Notes: generated by a model from the sequence alone, not told the origin. 6,986 bases of DNA from CAYNVS01 sp964400725 (GCA_964400725.1 CAYNVS010000086.1:1-6986), one strand, 5' to 3'. Numbered from the stretch's first letter, positions 1-6,657 are shown. Translations and numbers: made by a program.

Positions 1-1076
1 CGGCCAGCGGAAACATCCCCGGCGAGGAAGATAAGCACATAATCAATTATACAATACTCGTTAAAAACGAAGCCGCCTGCGAAAAAACGATCGAGGAAAA
101 TCTTCAGGAAAACCATTGGCGCGTAATTTTCGGGCGCCATAAAAGCGGCAGCAAAGTGGAGATAGTGAAGGCGGAAACCCGCGTCAATGTCGGCGATTTG
201 CTTACCATCGTCGGAGCGGAGAGGGATGTAAAGGCTGCGACCGAATTTTACGGCGAAATATCCTCCGAGCAGCTCGACCTCGACCGCCGCATACTCGACT
301 ACAGACGAATAAGCGTCAGCAGGCACGACGTCGTCGAGAAGCCGCTCTCGGAGCTGTTTCTTTCCTATCGTTTCGGCGGAATAATAACGCGCGTGCGCCG
401 AGGCGACGTTGAATTTCTTCCGAACAAGGACACCGTGCTTGAATTAGGCGACAGGGTTCGCGTAGTCGCCCCGCGAGAGAAACTCAACGACATTTCCAAA
501 TTTTTGGGCGACAGCGAAAAAGCCGGCGGCGAGATAGACATCATTTCGTTCAGCATAGGCATTGCGCTGGGCTTGCTGCTGGGCAGCGTGCCTCTGCCGC
601 TTCCGGGCGGAGGCGAATTCAAGCTCGGCTATGCGGGCGGCCCGCTTATAATGGGTTTGGCGCTGGGCATTAAAGGACGCAGCGGCGGAATGGTCTGGCA
701 GCTGCCTTTCTCGGCGAATCTTACGCTGAGGCAGCTCGGTTTGGTTTTATTTCTCGCCGGGGTAGGCACTCGTTCCGGTTACGCTTTTGCGACTACTTTC
801 CGCGAAGGAAACGGACTCGCGTTGTTTGCCGCAGGAGCCGCAATCACGTTTATTACCGTTATGACGGCGCTTATTGTGGGTTACAAACTGCTTAAAATAC
901 CAATGCTTTTGCTTATCGGAATGATTTGCGGCATACAAACTCAACCGGCCGCGCTCGCCTTTGCAAACGAGCAAAGCAAAAGCGAGGCGCCGAACATCGG
1001 CTACGCCATGGTTTACCCGGTGGCGACGATAACGAAAATAATCGTCGCGCAAACGCTGCTGTCATTTTTAAGCTGA
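1..1076 (+). CDS. AspT/YidE/YbjL-family transporter, C-terminal part (5' end cut by window)
   Basis: The frame is open from base 3 to the TGA at 1074-1076, giving 357 residues with no start in view, so the gene begins upstream. The GTG at 156 lies inside a domain and is not a believable start. Two RCK_C (TrkA-C) regulatory domains occupy about residues 13-76 and 80-160. A hydrophobic half with about five membrane segments follows (around 181-198, 211-222, 242-256, 270-292 and 299-355). Family hallmarks seen are GYAGGPLIMGLALG, GVGTRSGYAF, a TQPAALAFA stretch and YAMVYPVATITKII. In this family two five-helix halves flank paired RCK_C domains; AspT exchanges aspartate for alanine, but most relatives have no proven substrate. 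The missing part should be the N-terminal membrane half. The gene converges on the aquaporin gene. Family assignment is strong; substrate unknown. Confidence 0.9.
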   Translation, partial: ASGNIPGEEDKHIINYTILVKNEAACEKTIEENLQENHWRVIFGRHKSGSKVEIVKAETRVNVGDLLTIVGAERDVKAATEFYGEISSEQLDLDRRILDYRRISVSRHDVVEKPLSELFLSYRFGGIITRVRRGDVEFLPNKDTVLELGDRVRVVAPREKLNDISKFLGDSEKAGGEIDIISFSIGIALGLLLGSVPLPLPGGGEFKLGYAGGPLIMGLALGIKGRSGGMVWQLPFSANLTLRQLGLVLFLAGVGTRSGYAFATTFREGNGLALFAAGAAITFITVMTALIVGYKLLKIPMLLLIGMICGIQTQPAALAFANEQSKSEAPNIGYAMVYPVATITKIIVAQTLLSFLS

Positions 1077-1137
1077 GCGGGCGTATTGCCGGAGTCTTTC
1101 AGAGTCGCACACAAATTTCGCTCTCGCCTCGATCGCT

Positions 1138-1215
1138 TTATTTTTCCAGAGCTTTAAACCTGAAGACGAGCCCTGCCGCTATGCCCGCGGCGCTGGGAAC
1201 CAACAAAAACATTCA
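1138..1215 (-). pseudogene. In-frame remainder of the aquaporin gene (helix 6 and C-terminus) after the TGA
   Basis: Reading on through the TGA at 1213-1215 in the same frame gives 24 sense codons and then TAA at 1138-1140. The peptide begins MFLLVPSAAGIAAGLVFRF and ends FKALEK. It aligns by eye with the AqpZ C-terminus (WFFWVVPIVGGIIGGLIY and so on), with the TGA replacing the conserved Trp. Joined, the protein would have 226 residues, the usual family length. One G-to-A change (TGG to TGA) explains the break; no frameshift is needed. The codon after the stop is ATG, so restart of translation here is conceivable. Confidence 0.8.
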
Positions 1216-1818
1216 AACTTGAGAAAGAGCCTTTGCGCCGACGAATATCGAGGGTCCGAGGCTGCGGGCGGGGTTCGCCGAAACGCCGGTGATTTGTATG
1301 CCGAATATATGAATGACTACAAGCGTAAGGCCGATGGCCAATCCCGCCATCGCTCCCGGCGCCGCCTCCTGCGTTGAGCCGAGGATAACGACGAGGAAGA
1401 TAAACGTAGCGACGAACTCGAATATAATCGCGCTAAGAAGGCCGTACTGTCCTAAATATCCCGGCCCCCAGCCGTTTTGGCCGAGTCCCGATACTTCTAA
1501 GTCGTATCCTCCGATTTTACCGGCGACAAGCGCGTAAAGAATCGCCGCGCCGACGATGCCGCCCGCAAACTGCCCCGCGATGTAGCCGATTAAATCTTTA
1601 AAACCCATACGCCCCGCGGTAAAAACGCCGAGACTTACAGCCGGATTTATATGGCAGCCCGAAATCGGGCCGATGCCGTAAGCCGCCGCGATAAGCGCAA
1701 AACCGAACGCGAACGAGATTCCTAGAACTCCGATTTGCGCCCCCGCCACAACCGCGGCGCCGCATCCGAACAGCGTAAGAATCAGCGTGCCGATAAACTC
1801 CGCAAAATACTTTTTCAT
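1213..1818 (-). CDS. aqpZ: Aquaporin (AqpZ-like), interrupted by in-frame TGA before helix 6
   Basis: This encodes a water-channel protein of the MIP family, 201 residues up to a TGA at 1213-1215. Both pore motifs are present: HINPAV (Asn58-Pro59-Ala60) and SANPARS (Asn182-Pro183-Ala184-Arg185). Aligned by eye to E. coli AqpZ, the aromatic/arginine filter is Phe38, His170, Val179 (Thr in AqpZ) and Arg185, which favours water over glycerol. I chose the ATG at 1816-1818 because AAAGGAGA lies just upstream and MKKYFAEF matches family starts; the TTG at 1836 would put that ribosome site inside the gene. Family members run to about 230 residues. Here the stop falls on the conserved Trp of ALSQ(L/V)W, and the missing helix continues in the same frame downstream (see 1138-1215). 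Last gene of the minus-strand operon, 33 nt after the phosphodiesterase gene. As written, the product lacks helix 6 and is probably non-functional unless the stop is read through. Confidence 0.9.
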   Translation of the reverse strand: MKKYFAEFIGTLILTLFGCGAAVVAGAQIGVLGISFAFGFALIAAAYGIGPISGCHINPAVSLGVFTAGRMGFKDLIGYIAGQFAGGIVGAAILYALVAGKIGGYDLEVSGLGQNGWGPGYLGQYGLLSAIIFEFVATFIFLVVILGSTQEAAPGAMAGLAIGLTLVVIHIFGIQITGVSANPARSLGPSIFVGAKALSQV

Positions 1819-1851
1819 GTTATTCTCCTTTGTCAAACCGTTTGAACGCCT

Positions 1852-2811
1852 TTACAGCTCTTCCATAATCCGTTTCAACAAAACCGGGTCGTCGGTTATT
1901 ATACCGTCCGCGCCCATGTCAATCCATTTCCGCATGTCCGCCTCGTCGTTCACCGTCCATATTTGGACTTTAACGCCCAGCGTTTTAGCCGCGACAAAAG
2001 TCGCTTCCTCCGCGCCGGAGAGCTGGAATATCGGGCAGGGCGGAACGTAACCGCCTATATCGTCCGCGGTCAGAGAGGAAAACGAAACCATTTCGCTCGT
2101 TCCCGCGCCGGTAACTATTCGAGGGTTTTTCTCGCGTATCTCGCGCGCGATTGAATCGTAAAACGAAATAAGCATTACGCGGTCTTCCATGCCGGTTTCG
2201 GCAAGTATGGCCAGAACGGCGTCGATTATAGGCGGGTCGTTCTGCTTTATTTCCGCCGAGAAGAGCGCGTCGGGAAAAGCCTTCAACACGTCGCGGAATT
2301 TGGCGACTTTGACGCCTTTGCCGCGGAACGGGTAAGTCGCGCCGCCGTCGGCCGTAAACTTATATCCGGCGTCCAGCGCAAGCAGCTCGTCGTAGGTTTT
2401 TTCCGAGACGTAGCCGGTTCCGTCCGTTACGCGGTTCACCGACGGATCGTGGTGAAGGACGATTACTCCGTCCGACGAGGCGCGCAAATCCATCTCAAGC
2501 ATGTCGGCTCCGGCGGCGTTCGCGTTTACGTACGCCTCCATGCTCTCTTCAGGCGCCAGCAAGCCTCCGCCTCTGTGCGCGATGTTGAGGAATTTCCTTG
2601 AAAGTATCGGGTGATCCAGCGGAAAGCCGAAGCGGTCGCGGGCGGCTTCGGTTTCGATTTCTTCGGCTGCGTCGCCGTCCTCGTCAACCGCGTCCGAATC
2701 GGAGCCGTCGTTTCCGCTCGAACCGTCCGACGAACAGCCGAAAGCTAAAAGCGCCGCGGCTGCGAGAATAAACGTCGTAAAGCCTGCGCGTCCCGATGCG
2801 TTCGCCTTCAT
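1852..2811 (-). CDS. Glycerophosphodiester phosphodiesterase lipoprotein (GDPD family)
   Basis: This enzyme hydrolyses glycerophosphodiesters to sn-glycerol 3-phosphate and an alcohol such as choline, ethanolamine or glycerol. The 319-residue protein starts with a hydrophobic signal ending LLAFGC, so Cys26 is the likely lipid-anchored residue. An unstructured Ser/Gly/Asp/Glu linker (27-58) precedes a GDPD TIM barrel (about 74-319). Expected active-site residues are visible: His79 in AHRGG, Glu106 and Asp108 in EMDLR, His121 in HHDP, and Glu187 and Lys189 in AEIK. The C-terminal QIWTVND and GADGIITDDP stretches are typical. The usual PENT motif reads PEES here (87-90). GGAGGG-like sequence (CGGAGGGC) lies just before the ATG at 2809-2811. 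The gene sits 22 nt after the HEAT gene and 33 nt before the aquaporin gene. Location is probably the outer face of the inner membrane or the outer membrane; the true substrate is unknown. Confidence 0.93.
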   Translation of the reverse strand: MKANASGRAGFTTFILAAAALLAFGCSSDGSSGNDGSDSDAVDEDGDAAEEIETEAARDRFGFPLDHPILSRKFLNIAHRGGGLLAPEESMEAYVNANAAGADMLEMDLRASSDGVIVLHHDPSVNRVTDGTGYVSEKTYDELLALDAGYKFTADGGATYPFRGKGVKVAKFRDVLKAFPDALFSAEIKQNDPPIIDAVLAILAETGMEDRVMLISFYDSIAREIREKNPRIVTGAGTSEMVSFSSLTADDIGGYVPPCPIFQLSGAEEATFVAAKTLGVKVQIWTVNDEADMRKWIDMGADGIITDDPVLLKRIMEEL

Positions 2812-2833
2812 ATGCGCCCTCCGTTGGTTGTCG

Positions 2834-3394
2834 TTATTGAGCGAAGGACTTCTTCCAGACGTAAATAGCCATGCCTATTGTGTCCAGCGCTATCGGATGT
2901 TTCTCTAATTTTAACATTTTGTATAAAAGCGACTCCGCCGACTTGGACGATATGCGCGAAAGCGCGATTGCCGCGCCTTCTCTCGCCATCGGGTCTTCGT
3001 CCGACGAAAGCGCTTCAAGGTGAGAAACGGCCTTTTCGCCCAGCGCGTTTGCAAGTCCTAACGCCGCCGCGCGCCGTAAAACCGCTTTTCTGCCGGGTTT
3101 TAGGTATTCCTTTAAGGTTTCCACCGCCTTTGCGTTTGCCGGAAACGCCGCAAGCGCGTGAAGAGCGCGAATTCTGGCGTAAAGTTTAAGATTTTCGTCG
3201 TTGACGGCTTTTAAAAGCAATTCTACGACCGCCGTTCCTTCGCCCAGTTTTTTATAATCGTCGAGAGCCGGTTCCCAGCCGAGTTCCGTTAAATAATCCG
3301 CGAGCGTCTCTTCCGCGGCTTTATCGTCCGCCGCGGCGTTGGCAAAAAAGACGCAAACCGCAAGCGTTGCGGCGAGCGTAAAACGATAAGGCAT
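2834..3394 (-). CDS. Secreted HEAT-repeat protein
   Basis: This 186-residue protein carries a signal peptide (residues 1 to about 20: basic start, hydrophobic core, ANA-A cleavage region) and should be exported. The mature part is almost all alpha-helical. It looks like three or four HEAT-like repeats (about 53-83, 84-113, 114-145 and 146-175), with phrases such as ARIRALHALAAF, LRRAAALGLANALG and AREGAAIALSRI. HEAT repeats form curved scaffolds for protein binding; no catalytic motif is seen and the partner is unknown. The ATG at 3392-3394 lies 3 nt after the regulator's stop codon. Its likely ribosome site (GGGAG) is inside the end of that gene, so the two are probably translationally coupled. 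The phosphodiesterase gene follows after 22 nt. The protein may be a periplasmic partner of that lipoprotein, which is inference from position only. Confidence 0.85.
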   Translation of the reverse strand: MPYRFTLAATLAVCVFFANAAADDKAAEETLADYLTELGWEPALDDYKKLGEGTAVVELLLKAVNDENLKLYARIRALHALAAFPANAKAVETLKEYLKPGRKAVLRRAAALGLANALGEKAVSHLEALSSDEDPMAREGAAIALSRISSKSAESLLYKMLKLEKHPIALDTIGMAIYVWKKSFAQ

Positions 3395-3397
3395 CGT

Positions 3398-3988
3398 TTA
3401 TTTCTCCCAGTAGTCTTTCACTATCGGGTCGGTATCTAGTCTGCCGACGTAACGCCCTTCGCCCAGCTTGCTGGTGATAAGGCCTAGGTCCAGCTTGCCG
3501 CTGTCTAAGAACAGATTGAGAGCTATTCGCAGCAGCGTAAGGAAGACGGCGAATTCCTTAATGCGGTAAGCCAGTGCTTTCGCTTGATTGTCGTCGGCTG
3601 CCGCCTCTTCCAACAAAAGCAGGGCGCGCTTGAGCGTCGCTATCGCCTTTGAAAGCTGCTTTGTTTCCCTTTCGCGCATTACGCCCCTGCAGGCTCGCCA
3701 CAAATCAGTAACAGGCTGGTAGGACGCGCTTCGGCCTATTTTAGGCAGCGACTTTTCGATAAGTTCCATGCGCAGAAGGTCGTTAATAGCCATGGAGCAC
3801 GCGCCGGTGGAAATTTTAAGCCGTTTGGCGATTACCGCGGCGTCCAGCGGTTTGTCGCTTAAGTAAAGCAAACCCCATACTCTTCCAGAAACGGACTTGA
3901 ACCCTAAAAACTGCACAAGGCCGCCGACCGCGTCGCAGGTCAGCTCGACCGCCGTATCAAGCCTTTCGGCCGCATCGCTTTTTTTCAT
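3398..3988 (-). CDS. GbsR/MarR-type winged-helix transcriptional regulator
   Basis: This is a DNA-binding regulator of 196 residues. Residues about 29-95 form a winged helix with the pattern typical of GbsR-like proteins: GFKSVSGRVWGLLYLSDKPL, then IAKRLKISTGACSMAINDLL as the recognition helix region, then a wing around PKIGRSASYQPV. The C-terminal half (about 100-165) is long-helical and probably dimerises. In Bacillus, GbsR represses choline-to-glycine-betaine genes and senses choline; the ligand here is unknown. I chose the ATG at 3986-3988 (MKKSDAAERL) because the family begins about there. A TTG at 4024, overlapping the ymdB stop, would add 12 hydrophobic residues and cannot be ruled out. 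The ribosome site is weak for both. It sits mid-operon and may control the genes around it, including its own. Confidence 0.85.
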   Translation of the reverse strand: MKKSDAAERLDTAVELTCDAVGGLVQFLGFKSVSGRVWGLLYLSDKPLDAAVIAKRLKISTGACSMAINDLLRMELIEKSLPKIGRSASYQPVTDLWRACRGVMRERETKQLSKAIATLKRALLLLEEAAADDNQAKALAYRIKEFAVFLTLLRIALNLFLDSGKLDLGLITSKLGEGRYVGRLDTDPIVKDYWEK

Positions 3989-4005
3989 TTTCTTTTCAAT
4001 CCCGA

Positions 4006-4043
4006 GCAAATAAAAATAAATCAACAGCGCTCTTTTAGGCGCT
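4006..4043 (-). terminator. Weak terminator-like hairpin plus U-rich tract at the ymdB end
   Basis: On the minus strand a 5-bp stem (AGCGC/GCGCT, 4039-4043 with 4026-4030, 8-nt loop) at the end of ymdB is followed by the U-rich stretch TTGATTTATTTTTATTTG. The stem is too short for a strong terminator, so at most partial read-through control between ymdB and the regulator gene is expected. Confidence 0.2.
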
Positions 4044-4803
4044 CAACGCTTGACGCCTTTCCAGTTTCGCTCGATATTTCGACGATTACTCCGTTGATGT
4101 ACGGCTTCTCTTTCGCCGGTTTGAAAGTCTGCGGCATGCTGGTTAAGAACCGCGCCAGAGCTCCTTCGGCTTCCATGCCGATGATTCCGTCGTGCGCGCC
4201 GCACATTCCCGCGTCGGTGAGGTAGGCGCAGCCTTTATCGAGTATCCGCTCGTCGGCGGTCGCAACGTGCGTGTGAGTCCCGACGACGGCGCTCGCCCGC
4301 CCGTCTAGGTAAAGCCCCAGCGCAATTTTTTCCGCCGTCGCCTCGGCGTGAAAATCGACGAATATTACTTTTGTTTCGTCTTTAACCGCCTCGATAAGCT
4401 CGTCGGCGCGCTCGAACGGCGATTCGAGATCGAATTCCATAAAAGTGCGCCCAAGCAGATTTATCACCGCGACTTTGCCCGCTAAAGTTTCGTACACTCC
4501 GTAGCCGAACCCCGGAACCCCTTTTTTCGGGAAGTTCGCCGGACGCAGAACCCGCGGATCGTTTTGCAGCGTAGAGTAAATGTCTTTGTGTTTGAAAGTG
4601 TGATTTCCGCCCGTAAGGACGTCGATGCCGCATGAGAGCAGCTCTTTTGCCTGCTCCGGTTTAAGGCCGATTCCGCCGCTGGCGTTTTCGCCGTTGGCAA
4701 TTACGAAGTCGGCGTTAATTTCTTGCCGCAGTTTGGGAACGCGCTGTTTGACTATAGTCCGTCCGACGCGTCCGCAGATGTCTCCTAAAAATAAAATTTT
4801 CAT
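4021..4803 (-). CDS. ymdB: YmdB/TIGR00282-family metallophosphoesterase
   Basis: This is a dimetal phosphodiesterase of 260 residues, the usual family length (Bacillus subtilis YmdB has 264). The metal and catalytic residues line up: Asp8 (GD), Glu39 and Asn40 (NGEN), Asn67 and His68 (GGNH), His152 (DFHAEAT), His177 and His179 (GTHTH). Other family hallmarks are RPANFP, INLLGRTF and LDGRASAVVGTHTHV. YmdB hydrolyses 2',3'- or 3',5'-cyclic nucleotides in vitro and affects biofilm and sporulation decisions in Bacillus. It often lies next to rny, but no RNase Y gene is in view here. The ATG at 4801-4803 is fixed by the conserved MKILFLGD start, yet no clear ribosome site precedes it. Coupling to the gene 21 nt upstream is likely. 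The protein is cytoplasmic. The TGA end at 4021-4023 agrees with the family C-terminus. Confidence 0.95.
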   Translation of the reverse strand: MKILFLGDICGRVGRTIVKQRVPKLRQEINADFVIANGENASGGIGLKPEQAKELLSCGIDVLTGGNHTFKHKDIYSTLQNDPRVLRPANFPKKGVPGFGYGVYETLAGKVAVINLLGRTFMEFDLESPFERADELIEAVKDETKVIFVDFHAEATAEKIALGLYLDGRASAVVGTHTHVATADERILDKGCAYLTDAGMCGAHDGIIGMEAEGALARFLTSMPQTFKPAKEKPYINGVIVEISSETGKASSVERLKERC

Positions 4804-4820
4804 GCGCGCTCGTATAGCCG

Positions 4821-4838
4821 CCGGTCAAAACTGACCGG
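4821..4838 (-). other. Perfect hairpin across the stop of the zinc-finger membrane protein gene
   Basis: On the plus strand this reads ccggtca-aaac-tgaccgg, a perfect 7-bp inverted repeat with a 4-nt loop. It includes the TGA at 4825-4827 and lies 17 nt before the ymdB start. No U-tract follows on the transcribed minus strand, so it is not a normal intrinsic terminator. It could act on mRNA stability, or on the start of ymdB, which lacks an obvious ribosome site. Confidence 0.45.
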
Positions 4839-6402
4839 GGTATTGCTTTTGGATGTCGTTCAACAGCTTCTCGACTTCTGCCTTGTTCTTGCATTCGGGG
4901 TAATCGCGCAGAGTTTTGCGAAGCGCCGCAACCGCGCTTTCGACCTTGCCAAGTTTGTCAAGAGCGCGGGCGCAGCGGTAAAGCGCCTGCGGGGCCAGAG
5001 GAGAATCGGGGTTTTGCACCGCTAGGTTGCGCCAAACTATGCACGAAGACTGCCATTCGCTTCCGCGCTCGTAGAATTCGCCCAGCTTGACCATTTGGAA
5101 CGGCGGAAGAGAAAGTTTCTTGTCGTAACTGCAAAGCTCTTGATATGTCTGCGCCGCTTCGTCGAATTTTAAAGTGTTGAGGTAATAAGCCACGAGCTTT
5201 GTTCCAATGTTTTTAGCTTCTTCGATGCGTTCCAAGTGCTCGTAATAATTTAAAAGTTCCCGCATAAGCTGCGGATTTTCCGGGTCAAGCCGCTGCTGCT
5301 GTTCGAGAAGCGCGAGATTATTTTCATCCATTACGTACCCGCGGGAATCGACTTTTTTCCCTTCCATACGCGCCTGAAGCTGCGCCATTCTGTCGGCGGT
5401 GCGCATGCGCGAACGTATTTCCTGACTTTTCGTTTTTATGCGCAGTCTGTACTGTTCGTCGTCTGAATTAAGGTCGTACGGCATTACCTCGCCGCGGATT
5501 TCAAAAACTCTCCAGCCGAATATCGCTCCGGCGACTCCCCATAAGTACATTATGCCCGCGATTCCCAGCGCGGTCTCATAGTTGAAGGTTCCGCTCTTAG
5601 AAACCTTCGTCATCATTACAAGCGGCACGGCCATGCAGAAAGCCGCGGTAAGGTAAAAGGCCGACATTAAAAGCGAGGAGAATTCTTTGGAGGCCAGTTT
5701 GACTAGAAAAACCGGGTTGACGATTTTTTTTAGCGAGCGGGTTCCCAGCGCGGCAGGAACCGCGATTACAACCCATAGAGATATTACAAAAAACAAACCT
5801 ATTAGCGTGAAAGCTCCCGATTCGGACGATACGACGCCCTTAATCATCGTTTTTATGTTTCCGGCGAACAACTCCGGCAGCTGTTTGTAAGCCGCCAAAA
5901 AACCTAAGCAAAGCGCTATTGCCGGCAAGGCGACAAGCAGAAAACGCAGATAAGCGAAGAGATACCAAAGCGCCGGCGTTTTCTCGAATGGAGGCGAATA
6001 GTGTTTTACCAGCGGTTTTGCGTTTATCAACGCGAAAAAAACAAGGAGAAAAACCTGTACGATAGGAATGGACAGCAGCCCCGCGAACAAATTAAGGACG
6101 GACTGCGGCAGCGCGTAAAAGCCTGCAATGCAAGCGGCTGCGGCTCCTAAAATGTACTTCAATACGGACATTTTAAGCGGAGCTTCGAAGACGAAGCTGG
6201 GGACGCTCCACGCCGGTTTGTAGTAAGGGAACGCCAGCGTCTCAAGCGGGGCGTCGCAAACGCGGCAGAATAATTTCTTCTCTTCGTTGACTATTTTCGA
6301 GTAGCAGCAATCGTCGCAGTAGTATTTGTCGCATTTTGGACAGCGGTAAAACGCCTCTTCCATCGCATGCGCGGCGCAGTATTTTAAAGATCTGTCGCTC
6401 AT
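4825..6402 (-). CDS. Membrane protein with N-terminal B-box-like zinc finger, six helices and C-terminal TPR-like region
   Basis: I do not recognise a named family for this 525-residue protein. Residues 9-49 carry eight possible zinc ligands in a B-box-like order: Cys9-x2-His12, Cys21-x2-Cys24, Cys29-x2-Cys32, Cys46-x2-Cys49, enough for two zinc ions. About six membrane segments follow (80-98, 103-126, 145-171, 197-219, 243-264, 277-298). Then comes a charged helical linker (305-360) and a TPR-like domain (about 363-520), with LLNYYEHLERIEEAKNIG, FDEAAQTYQEL and ALYRCARALDKLGKVESAV. Finger and TPR region are probably both cytoplasmic, suggesting a membrane scaffold that binds proteins. The ATG at 6400-6402 is preceded by AAGGAAG at good spacing. 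It is the first gene of the operon. A hairpin overlaps its TGA stop. Function unknown. Confidence 0.85.
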   Translation of the reverse strand: MSDRSLKYCAAHAMEEAFYRCPKCDKYYCDDCCYSKIVNEEKKLFCRVCDAPLETLAFPYYKPAWSVPSFVFEAPLKMSVLKYILGAAAACIAGFYALPQSVLNLFAGLLSIPIVQVFLLVFFALINAKPLVKHYSPPFEKTPALWYLFAYLRFLLVALPAIALCLGFLAAYKQLPELFAGNIKTMIKGVVSSESGAFTLIGLFFVISLWVVIAVPAALGTRSLKKIVNPVFLVKLASKEFSSLLMSAFYLTAAFCMAVPLVMMTKVSKSGTFNYETALGIAGIMYLWGVAGAIFGWRVFEIRGEVMPYDLNSDDEQYRLRIKTKSQEIRSRMRTADRMAQLQARMEGKKVDSRGYVMDENNLALLEQQQRLDPENPQLMRELLNYYEHLERIEEAKNIGTKLVAYYLNTLKFDEAAQTYQELCSYDKKLSLPPFQMVKLGEFYERGSEWQSSCIVWRNLAVQNPDSPLAPQALYRCARALDKLGKVESAVAALRKTLRDYPECKNKAEVEKLLNDIQKQYPGQF

Positions 6403-6446
6403 GGTAACGCTTCCTTGAGGTTAAAAATGCGAAACTAAACTTCCAT

Positions 6447-6474
6447 ATATTACAATAATGGAGAGAAATAGCAA
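6447..6474 (-). promoter_or_regulatory. Candidate sigma-70-type promoter for the six-gene operon
   Basis: On the minus strand TTGCTA (6474-6469) and TAATAT (6452-6447) are separated by 16 nt, each matching consensus at 4 of 6 positions. They lie in A+T-rich DNA about 45 nt before the ATG of the first operon gene, a sensible leader length. Found by eye only. Confidence 0.3.
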
Positions 6475-6535
6475 AATTGTATTTGTTAATATCGCAGCTT
6501 TTGCAAATTCATCCCTGAAGCGTCGTCTGTTTTTC

Positions 6536-6550
6536 TGGCGAAAGGTATGC
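6536..6550 (+). promoter_or_regulatory. Weak sigma-54-like -24/-12 element
   Basis: TGGCGAAAGGTATGC has the required GG-N10-GC spacing and keeps TGGC and TGC of the sigma-54 consensus, but lacks the rest. Use would give a leader of about 220 nt before the dehydratase gene. Such matches arise by chance fairly often. Confidence 0.15.
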
Positions 6551-6657
6551 CGCGGCGCGCCTTGAGATAGAATTTTGTAAAATTATCAATATTTTCAAGG
6601 GATGACGCTTGATGGCCAAACTAATTTTTTGCTTTCTTTGCGCTAAGCGGGCTTTGA

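Noticed and set aside
156..1076. GTG at 156 as the start of the transporter gene
   Set aside because: The frame is open to the window edge and the upstream 51 codons complete the first RCK_C domain, so the gene is simply cut by the window.
1077..1137. Bidirectional terminator between the convergent transporter and aquaporin genes
   Set aside because: I found no stem followed by a T-tract on either strand in these 61 bases; the T-run at 1137-1145 has no convincing hairpin before it.
1138..1215. Genome-wide reassignment of UGA to Trp
   Set aside because: TGG is used for Trp in this and neighbouring genes. ymdB ends in TGA at its usual family length, and codons after the transporter's TGA do not look like family sequence.
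1819..1836. TTG start at 1836 for the aquaporin
   Set aside because: It would place the strong AAAGGAGA ribosome site inside the coding region; the ATG at 1818 fits both the site and the family start.
6609..6633. TGGCC...TTTGCT as a sigma-54 promoter
   Set aside because: The GG and GC are 15 nt apart instead of the required 10.
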